64,000 bases of DNA, taken from contig CAIIXF020000001.1 in the NCBI GenBank assembly GCA_903813345.2, positions 39,465,366 to 39,529,365 on the forward strand. Reading direction: 5' to 3'. Source of the DNA: Owenia fusiformis (lineage: Eukaryota > Annelida > Polychaeta > Sabellida > Oweniidae). The notes beneath the pieces are model-generated. The model did not search any database, was not told the DNA's origin, and worked only from the letters and a program-made list of their open reading frames with translations. Numbering within the stretch: the first letter of the stretch is position 1; each line of letters opens with the position of its first letter. Positions 13,030-23,046 of the stretch are shown piece after piece. A program made the position numbers and the translations under genes.

Positions 13030-13790
13030 AATATTGAAAATAGTGTTATTGTAAAATGGTCATCAAACACACCTGATAACAATTTAACATAGGAAAGCCT
13101 TAGATTAAAAGATTATGTATGTTTATATTCCATAGATACTAGGATTTAGAGGGATATACATATAATAGAGAAAACCTTTAATAGGGAAAAATGTATTGAA
13201 TCATATTCACTGGGAAAATGTATATCATATTCTTCATCGGGAGAAAATTAATGAGAACATTTTCACTAAGAAAATTTGATTTTATTATTTCTCTACACCA
13301 GGTACTACATATACATACCCATTCTCTGATTGGTCTATAAATAGAGGTTATTTAATGGGAGGGATGGGATATGAATTTTATTCTGAGGGAAAATATGATA
13401 TAGGCCAAGGAAAATACTATATTGACCGAGGGCAATAGTTTCGATATGATATTTTCTGAGGCCAATAGCAAATTTTCTCGAGGAAAAAATCATTGTGACC
13501 ATCAATTACCTATTTATTCCAGAATATGTTTTCTGAAACTTATTCATTTTCAAGTTTGATTTCCGATCACCCAATGATGGTGACAGAAATGATACAATTT
13601 GATTTATCATATAACATTTTCAACTTTTATGAACAAGTTTTAAGATAGAATAAAAACGTAAAAATCAAAAGAAGTCCTCAGAAATAGTTCAGATACGGGA
13701 TCTGATATGGGAATTTGGCTGATATGGAATTTGATGCAGGATTTTCTGAATATCAATTCTATTCCCTGATGAGGGAATGCAACTGTTTTT
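13030..13790. other. Intergenic, nothing recognised
   Basis: AT-rich sequence; GGGAAAATNTAT-like words recur around 13190-13500 but form no clear array. Confidence 0.4.
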
Positions 13791-14936
13791 TTTCCAATGG
13801 ACAATGTTGATCAGTTGAGTTATGATGAAACATGATGTTCATAATACAAACAACCATTGTCTTTTCCCAATAAGATATGAGAAACTGAAGCAAGTTTCCA
13901 ATGGACAATGTTGATCAGTTGAGTTATGATGAAACATAATGTTCATAATACAAACAACCATTGTCTTTTCCCAATAAGATATGAGAAACTGAAGCAAGTT
14001 TCCAATGGACAATGTTGATCAGTTGAGTTATGATGAAACATGATGTTCATAATACAAACAACCATTGTCTTTTCCCAATAAGATATGAGAAACTGAAGCA
14101 AGTTTCCAATGGACAATGTTGATCAGTTGAGTTATGATGAAACATGATGTTCATAATACAAACAACCATTGTCTTTTCCCAATAAGATATGAGAAACTGA
14201 AGCAAGTTTCCAATGGACAATGTTGATCAGTTGAGTTATGATGAAACATGATGTTCATAATACAAACAACCATTGTCTTTTCCCAATAAGATATGAGAAA
14301 CTGAAGCAAGTTTCCAATGGACAATGTTGATCAGTTGAGTTATGATGAAACATGATGTTCATAATACAAACAACCATTGTCTTTTCCCAATAAGATATGA
14401 GAAACTGAAGCAAGTTTCCAATGGACAATGTTGATCAGTTGAGTTATGATGAAACATGATGTTCATAATACAAACAACCATTGTCTTTTCCCAATAAGAT
14501 ATGAGAAACTGAAGCAAGTTTCCAATGGACAATGTTGATCAGTTGAGTTATGATGAAACATGATGTTCATAATACAAACAACCATTGTCTTTTCCCAATA
14601 AGATATGAGAAACTGAAGCAAGTTTCCAATGGACAATGTTGATCAGTTGAGTTATGATGAAACATAATGTTCATAATACAAACAACCATTGTCTTTTCCC
14701 AATAAGATATGAGAAACTGAAGCAAGTTTCCAATGGACAATGTTGATCAGTTGAGTTATGATGAAACATAATGTTCATAATACAAAAAACCATTGTCTTT
14801 TCCCAATAAGATATGAGAAACTGAAGCAAGTTTCCAATGGACAATGTTGATCAGTTGAGTTATGATGAAACATGATGTTCATAATACAAACAACCATTGT
14901 CTTTTCCCAATAAGATATGAGAAACTGAAGCAAGTT
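13791..14936 (+). repeat. 104-bp satellite, 11 nearly identical copies
   Basis: The unit begins TTTCCAATGGACAATGTTGA and ends GAAACTGAAGCAAG. The 1146-bp array holds almost exactly 11 units. Copies differ at only a few sites (CATGATG or CATAATG near the middle; one AAAAAACC for CAAACAACC), so amplification or homogenisation is recent. It has no coding potential. Confidence 0.95.
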
Positions 14937-16140
14937 AAGATGTCTAGGTCAAGGTACTGTTCTTATTGAATCTTTATTTCAAGTTTTTAGTTAATGAGAC
15001 AGTTATTTCTCCAATTCCAGGCTATATATCTTATCAAACGAGCCATTTTTCTAAAGCTGCAGTGACTTTATTACCCATTATAGCGAAACAACTAAATAAA
15101 TAAAATGACAACAATACGACAGCATACCTGGAGTTCCATTGTATTTTGGGATTCACCTTCAAACATTCCTCATGGGTTCATGTATCTATTTTTGTGTTTC
15201 TGAGATAACTGTTAGGCTGTCAATAGTTCTGTACCTGGTATCTTTCAACATGCTAAGAGCTGACGTTTAACACATATAGACCGAATGTTAGGTCTCGATC
15301 ATGTGAAACATCGTCTCTGTCAAGGCTAAGTAATTTTTTATCATCTTCGATATTATCCAACTAATGTAATTGATTCATGATTTAATTGTCTAAATTTTGA
15401 TTGATTGTTGTTATTGTTGTTTGTTGTTTGGTTTACTGAAGTTTGTTTTTATTGTTTTTTGAGGAGAACATAAATGTTTTGCAACAAGGTCGATTCTTGA
15501 AATGGCCACACATTTTGTCAAATACATATACATTGTAGTTGAGGATTCTGTTTACATTTACATATATGTACATTATATTTACATGTGTATATGTATTTTA
15601 AAATATTAACTTCTAGAAAATATTTTCAATTTGTTCAATAAGTGCGTAGCATGTGAAGGTGTTGTTTGCCACGATAAGCTGATGGATGGTTGTGTCATTG
15701 ACCTAAGGGTGTATATGCCTGGTATGTCATGTACAACCTAAATGTCATTTAGGGGACATTTATGAGGAAGTTGGCTAATATACTGTAGCAAGATAGCCTA
15801 CCTGTGAGGATATAATTTGTTATTTCTAGTTAGCTATGTTATTACAGGTACAAGTCATAAAATGTGTTCTGGTTTTCAAATAAAGGTCCCCGGCAAATTG
15901 TACTGCTGATTTCAGACTTACTTTAACTGTGTTTTTTTCATTTCTTAGATTATCTGTTTATTGTATGTCCTGGAAAGAATGTAGTTTATGAACCTTTACA
16001 TGTTTTGAGAATTTTTGCAATTTTCATCTGAATTTTAGTGAATTATTAGATATGCCCTTTTCTTATTGTGGGATATCAAACACTGATATGAAATGTGGCC
16101 GACCCAAAGTAATATAGTATGAAAAAGCCATCTTCCACTT
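14937..16140. other. Intergenic, nothing recognised
   Basis: AT-rich sequence with no supported gene. Confidence 0.4.
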
Positions 16141-17578
16141 ATATCCCCCTCACAATCTGAACAAACCTGGTTTGCACAAATACCCTACTTACTACCTGAA
16201 CACACTGCACACATTCTCCTCACAACCTGAACACACTGCACACATTCTCCTCACAACCTGAACACAATACACACATTCTCCTAACCTGAACACAATACAC
16301 ACATTCTCCTCATAACCTGAACACAATACACACATTCTCCTCATAGCCTGAACACAATACACACATTCTCCTTACAACCTGAACACAATACACACATTCT
16401 CCTCATAGCCTGAACACAATACACACATTCTCCTCACAACCTGAACACCATACACACATTCTCCTCACAACCAGAACACACTGCACAAATCCCCTCACAA
16501 CCTGAGCACACAACACATATTCTCCTTACAACCTGAACACACTGTACACATTCTCCTCATAACCTGAGCACACGACACACATTCTCCTCACAACCAGAAC
16601 ACACTGCACATATCCCCCTCACAACCTGAGCACACGACACACATTCTCCTTACAACCTGAACACACTGCACACATTCTCCTCACAACCTGAACACACTGC
16701 ACACATTCTCCTCACAACCTGAACACACTGCACACATTCCCTTTACAACCTGAACACACTGCACACATTGACCTCACAACCTGAACACACTACACACATT
16801 CTCCTCACAACCTGAACACAATACACACATTCTCCTCATAACCTGAACACAATACACACATTCTCCTCACAACCTGAACACAATACACACATTCTCCTCT
16901 CAACCAGAACACACTGCACATATCCCCCTCACAACCTGAACACACGACACACATTCTCCTTACAACCTGAACATACTGCACACATTCTCCTCACAACCTG
17001 AGCACACGACACACATTCTCCTTACAACCTGGACACACTGCACACATTCTCCTCACAACCTGAACACACTGCACACATTCTCCTCACAACCAGAACACAC
17101 AGCACATCACTTTTACAACCTGGATACACTGCACACATTAAATCCCTCTTAATCTGAACTCACTGCACACATTTTCCTCACAACCTGAACACACTGCACA
17201 TATTCCCTCTCATAACCTGAACACACAGCACACATTCCCCTTACAACCTGAACACACAGCACACATTCCCCTTACAACCTGGACACACTGCACACATTCT
17301 CCTCACAACCTGAACACAATACACACATTTCCTCACAACCTGAACACACTGTACACATTCCCCTTACAACCTGAACACACAGCACACATTCCCCTTACAA
17401 CCTGGACACACTGCACACATTCTCCTCACAACCTGAACACAATACACACATTTCCTCACAACCTGAACACACTGTACACATTCCCCTTACAACCTGAACA
17501 CCCTGCACAAATTCCCCTTGCAACTTGAACAAACCTTACTTTCTATCCAAATACACCACGCCCTCACAACCTGAACAC
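16141..17578 (+). repeat. ~31-bp minisatellite, about 45 variable copies
   Basis: The unit is built on ACCTGAACACACTGCACACA followed by TTCTCCTCACA, with unit lengths near 29-32 bp. The plus strand is C/A-rich with very little G. Variants (CTGCACAC, ATACACAC, ACGACACAC; TCTCCTCA, CCCCTTA) recur in blocks, suggesting block-wise unequal exchange. Confidence 0.93.
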
Positions 17579-19563
17579 AAGATATATTAGATGTTTTAAA
17601 GGACTGCATTCATGGAAAATTTTCATTGAAAATGAATCCACTTTGCATTGCACTTTAAAGGCACTTACCTTAAGTCATGACCATATCAGGTTACCGTCTC
17701 TAAGCACTCTCCAACATTTTAACAGAGAAAGGTTTTATGTCAGTTACGGCATGTTTCCATCATTAAATTACTTAGCGAAAGTCAATTTCACTTGAATTCA
17801 ATATTTTCTGATTTCTGTATACTGACTTCAGCAAACAGATGTTAATTTAGTGAGCTATGTATTGTGGCATGCCTGCTGAATTATGATTAGGATTAGTCTC
17901 ATGTGCTTCTAGGTAATAACATTGTATATTGTCTTGGCTCATGTGCTCATTATTCTACAGGAAGCTGAAATATTAAAAAAACATTTATCTCCACATGGCG
18001 GGCTTCATCTCTAATTTTCTTCATCAACGCATGCTGCTCATTTAACCATGAATTGATTTGTTAGCCTCTGATGCGCGATGATTTCTTCTATTGACTGCTT
18101 GCATTATATCCTGTTGACTTACTTTATTTCTATAATCTATCATTAAATAGGATGTTTTCTAGATTGAATATACATGTATATCTGAAGATTGAAGAAGATG
18201 CTTATGAATTGGTATTCTTCTCGCTGTTAAAATCTGTTCAGAACATGTTTGTTATTATTTATGTATCATGTGTGAGTTGCGATTTAGTGTTTGCCAGTGC
18301 TTATGTTTCTTGCAGGTTCCTTCTCAAATTTTTTGCTCAATTTCATGAAATTGTTTGTTTATGTCCTTGTTTGTTGATTACCTTCTTGGTATGTTACATG
18401 GATCTATAATGATAAGAAATATGTCAGGACTGGTGTTTTTCTTAAACATAGTACTCTTAGTCAACACATTTTTTCGCCAATTGGTTCATCTAAAAATTCC
18501 CAGGCTGTATGTTTATTTGGTCATTAACATTTTGTTGTGTGGTTAACCTTGTTGAGATCATGCTATTTTTCCAAATAGTTTGTGGTTTTTAAATTTCTTT
18601 GTTTTTTAGGTTATCATAGGTATGTGAGAATTTTTCATGTGAGAAAGCACCCTGTTAATAGTGTTATATACCTGGTTTATGTACATATTATGAATATACT
18701 TGTATGTATACACATGAACAGTAAAATCTATGTATGTGGAACACCTTTGGTACTTCTAAAAAGTGTTCCACTTGGGAGGTGTTTCACTTAGAGAGGTTTA
18801 TTTAAGAATAAGTCAAGAGGCTGCATTTGTTTCGAAAATATTTGCATGTTGACAGGCCTTGACAATAAAAGCATTCTGATATTCTAATTGTTGGAAAATA
18901 TCGAGATTACATTCTGGGATACGTACCTCCATGGGTGATCAGATTTTAAAACAAGATTGGTTTTGAATATATAAATCTTTTTCTATAATAAAGAGATATA
19001 GATGGCAGCAGGGATTTGGTTGGGCCAGATAGTATTGCAGGTATGCAAAATATGAATTCTTTCCGATTAGATGGATACAAAACTCTTTTTGACTAAGATC
19101 TTATTGACTCATGGGAGTTTCAAATAAATGGATATAATTCTGTGACTGAAACTCTCGTTGGGTAGCTTAATTGTGATTTAAACCTAACTGAATTTGTAGA
19201 ACAGTATAATGAAGTAAACCAGGAGGCCAGGCGCTTCATATCTCTGTAGAGAATTAAAAGAGCAGAGTAGGTGGTATTTTAAGGCCAGTTGGCTACCAAT
19301 GTGTATCACTGATGCACATTGAAGTGTTGTTTATACAACAGTTACCTGATCCCTAATTAGTGGAATGTACATCATCTGTTCAACACACCTGAGAGACCAT
19401 TATTCAACGCTCTCACTCAAAACAAAGTTCTGAACTATAGTAAGGTTCACTTAGGTCAACTTTCTCTTGCAAAACTCATTGGCATTCAATAGATTCCTCT
19501 GTTAAAGTCTAATGCTCTGCTTCTATTTGGTCAGTCTATTGAAAGCCCATGCTATACTCCAAG
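17579..19563. other. Intergenic, nothing recognised
   Basis: AT-rich sequence. Short open frames around 18150-18790 show no family resemblance and are not flanked by convincing splice signals. Confidence 0.4.
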
Positions 19564-19691
19564 GCTGAGGCCCGGGTATACAATCATTAATAAAAAATCA
19601 GTATTATTCTTATTCAATATAACCACGCATTACCAACTCAGTACACTAGGGGACTTTTTAAACATTTTTAACAGTATTCCTGGGCCTCAGC
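19564..19691. mobile_element. Short MITE-like inverted repeat
   Basis: GCTGAGGCCCGGGTATAC on the left faces TATTCCTGGGCCTCAGC on the right, about 128 bp end to end with an AT-rich loop. It is non-coding, and the class is unknown. Confidence 0.55.
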
Positions 19692-20236
19692 TCCAAGGTT
19701 TTTATTCTTAGTTTTCTGTTCAGTCCTCTGTGGCCCTGTGATGAATGTATATAGTAGTTAAGCAATGGTGTCAATAATAAAGACTAACTGCCTTGGTACT
19801 TGATCAATCAGTTGTAGTTTTGCAGCTCATTATTGGCCAATAATGCACAGGTCTCAAAGCAATTTTGTTAAACATTTTTCTTGTTTGTTCCTTTCATTTC
19901 TTCAGTTCTCTAATGAATTGAAACATAGTAATTGTATACATAAAAACATGAAGACATCACAATTTACTTCATTTATTCATTTAATTTGTACTAGTTCAAT
20001 ATAATATGATGAGTATGTAAATGAAAGAGATTGCACAGAGGATACTTTCAATGCAACTCTATATGAGGAGCTCACTTGTATGAAAGATAATGAACAGTTT
20101 GACTACACTGCCATCTTTTTATGAACATTCTTTCCCTAAGTCCATGAGACTATCATTGTCATAAATGATATTTTTTACAGAGCTAGATAAGAAGTTTTAT
20201 GGGCCTACTGTTTTATCAGATGATATGAAATATATT

Positions 20237-20346
20237 AATGTTTGATTGACAGTTGACACTACAAGTGCTCATGGACACACCTATCCCCTGGAATAGTATG
20301 TTTGATTGACAGTTGACACTGCAAGTGCTCATGGACACACCTATCC
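20237..20346 (+). repeat. Two-copy 60-bp tandem duplication
   Basis: TTTGATTGACAGTTGACACT begins at 20241 and again at 20301. The two copies differ at one base in the first 40 and diverge after CACCTATCC. Confidence 0.85.
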
Positions 20347-21892
20347 AATCCATCTCAATTTTATATCAATGCTCGTGTCAAACGCATGTACTTCTACACG
20401 ATGTTGTTCATTTTACTATTCTAATTTAAATCTATCTCTGAGATTTAGATATATTATTATTTCAATGCTATCAGTTTATTTTATTCTATCAATCTTACAA
20501 TACATGTACACATGAACATTTATATTTTTACAGTACTTTACACTATGGACAATTAAAACTACCACCCATTCCCCTCCCCACCCATTAGTTTTTATTCACA
20601 CTCAACTTGTGAATTAAAAAAGCAACCTTCATTACATGTCTTTGTCTAGAGACTGATTCACAAGGGGTGAGTTTTTCAAAATTGTAGCAGTCCTTATTTG
20701 TTTTAACATATACATGTATTCTATAAATAAACAGTATTGATATGGGATGATTCTCTTTAACATTTCAACATAAGATACAAACCAATGTTTATTTTTTTTA
20801 TTCTAACATTTAAAGGCATTTCCCTTTGAAATCCTATTATCTTCTAACTGATCTTTTGTTATTCTTTTCTCTTCTTTTTTTATTTCATCATCATCAATAT
20901 CATTACATGCTCATTTTACATATCACAAATCAATATCAATAATATTACAACATTATAAAGGACAAGTCTCGATTTGGAGAACAGTCTGTTGGGCTAATTT
21001 TTTTATGAAAAATATATATAGAAATATCACCCAGATTAAATTAAGAATATTCAAAAGAGGGCATTTAAATCTACAAGATGTAAAAATATCACAATTGTCC
21101 GAAGCAGGGATAACGTGCAGTAGTTGATTCAGGGGTAACACTCAATTAGAGTGATGAACTTTGTTCTCCAAACTGAGAATAGTCCTTTCTGTATCTCATT
21201 TCATATATCTAACATACATGTATATTCAACTCTGTAACCGTATAAACCACATTTACAACATTTTTCCTATCGTTAACATAATGTTAAATTCAATCTTTCT
21301 CTTCAGTTTAAGGAATCGTGTATTTTTGTTATTTCCCTCATTCAAATAAATGCCCAATGGCAAAGTTCAACCAAATTATGTACAATGTACTCGTATATAG
21401 CTTCTCATGAGAAAACCTGTTTGTCCGCATTTGACCTGTTGTGTGTCCTTAAGTTGCATATTAGGGAACATAATGCTCCTGATCATACTATATATAATGA
21501 ATATGATCTCTCCAAGTCTTATTATTGTAACATTGTTTTAAGGAAGGTCCACTTAATGAGAATTTTTATCTAATTTTCATGATTACATGATCAATAACCA
21601 ATGAAATAGTTCATCTTTTGCACATTTTTATGTGGATGTCTACAAGTTATAGTAGAAAATATGTAGGTCAAAATCAAAATATTTTGATCCAATGAAATTG
21701 AAATTACATAACTATATTGACATTATTATATGGATATTCACACATTATAGTTGAATACATATAGGTCAAAATCAAAATATTTTGTTGATATTTACACATC
21801 ATAATAGAATACATGGCAAAAACCAAAATGAATCTGATCAACGGAATTTGAGGAACATTTCCTCAATTTTTGAAAAATTAGCCAGAGTGTTG
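20347..21892. other. Intergenic downstream of the GPCR, nothing recognised
   Basis: AT-rich sequence. At 21600-21790 a loose duplication of CATATAGGTCAAAATCAAAA-type sequence is seen. No gene is supported. Confidence 0.4.
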
Positions 21893-23027
21893 GAAGAACT
21901 ACAAGTGTTATAAGAACTACCACAAGTGTTATAAGAACTGCCACAAGTGTTGTAAGAACTACCATAAGTGTTATAAGAACTACCATAAGTGTTATAAGAA
22001 CTACCACAAGTGTTGTAAGAACTACCACAAGTGTTATAAGAACTACCACAAGTGTTGTAAGAACTACCACAAGTGTTATAAGAACTACCACAAGTGTTAT
22101 AAGAACTACCACAAGTGTTGTAAGAACTACCACAAGTGTTATAAGAACGTAATCACAAGTGTTATAAGAACTACCACAAGTGTTATAAGAACTACCACAA
22201 GTGTTATAAGAACTACCACAAGTGTTATAAGAACTACCACAAGTGTTATAAGAACTACCACAAGTGTTGTAAGAACTACCACAAGTGTTGTAAGAACTAC
22301 CACAAGTGTTGTAAGAACTACCACAAGTGTCATAAGAACTACCACAAGTGTTGTAAGAACTGCCACAAGTGTTGTAAGAACTACCACAAGTGTTGTAAGA
22401 ACTACCACAAGTGTTATAAGAACTACCACAAGTGTTGTAAGAACTACCACAAGTGTTGTAAGAATTACCACAAGTGTTGTAAGAACTACCACAAGTGTTG
22501 TAAGAACTACCACAAGTGTTGTAAGAACTACCACAAGTGTTGTAAGAACTACCACAAGTGTTATAAGAACTACCACAAGTGTTATAAGAACTACCACAAG
22601 TGTTGTAAGAATTACCACAAGTGTTGTAAGAACTACCACAAGTGTTGTAAGAACTACCACAAGTGTTGTAAGAACTACCACAAGTGTTGTAAGAACTACC
22701 ACAAGTGTTATAAGAACTACCACAAGTGTTGTAAGAACTGCCACAAGTGTTGTAAGAACTACCACAAGTGTTGTAAGAACTACCACAAGTGTTGTAAGAA
22801 CTATCACAAGTGTTGTAAGAACTACCACAAGTGATATAAGAACTACCACAAGTGTTGTAAGAACTACCACAAGTGTTGTAAGAACTACCACAAGTGTTAT
22901 AAGAACTACCACAAGTGTTATAAGAACTACCATAAGTGTTATAAGAATTACCATAAGTGTTATAAGAACTACCACAAGTGTTGTAAGAACTACCACAAGT
23001 GTTGTAAGAGCTTCCACAAGTGTTGTG
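21893..23027. repeat. 21-bp minisatellite, about 54 copies, at the GPCR stop codon
   Basis: The plus-strand unit is CACAAGTGTTGTAAGAACTAC, with the main variation GTTGTAAG or GTTATAAG. One irregular unit (AGAACGTAATCAC near 22145) interrupts it. Because 21 is divisible by three, long repeat-only frames exist (TTLVVVL on the minus strand), but they show no start context or family and I do not treat them as genes. The array begins about 5 bp past the GPCR stop codon. Confidence 0.95.
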
Positions 23028-23046
23028 TTCTTTATTGATTTATTGA
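23026..23046 (-). promoter_or_regulatory. Two AATAAA polyadenylation signals overlapping the GPCR stop
   Basis: On the minus strand the end of the gene reads TCAATAAATCAATAAAGAAC. One AATAAA lies in the last codons and the second overlaps the TAA stop. If used, cleavage would fall within the first units of the 21-bp array, giving an almost absent 3' UTR and leaving most of the array untranscribed or downstream. Confidence 0.5.

Noticed and set aside
13791-14936. Possible CRISPR array
   Set aside because: Units are contiguous near-identical 104-bp repeats without unique spacers, in an animal-type genome; it is a satellite.
18152-18791. Cluster of short hydrophobic frames
   Set aside because: AT-rich sequence produces Phe/Leu/Val-rich frames by chance; no family match, splice signals or repeat of motifs.
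22139-23017. 292-residue minus-strand frame of TTLVVVL repeats (and a 113-residue one at 21792-22133)
   Set aside because: It is simply the 21-bp minisatellite read in a stop-free frame; no independent domain, start context or conservation evidence.
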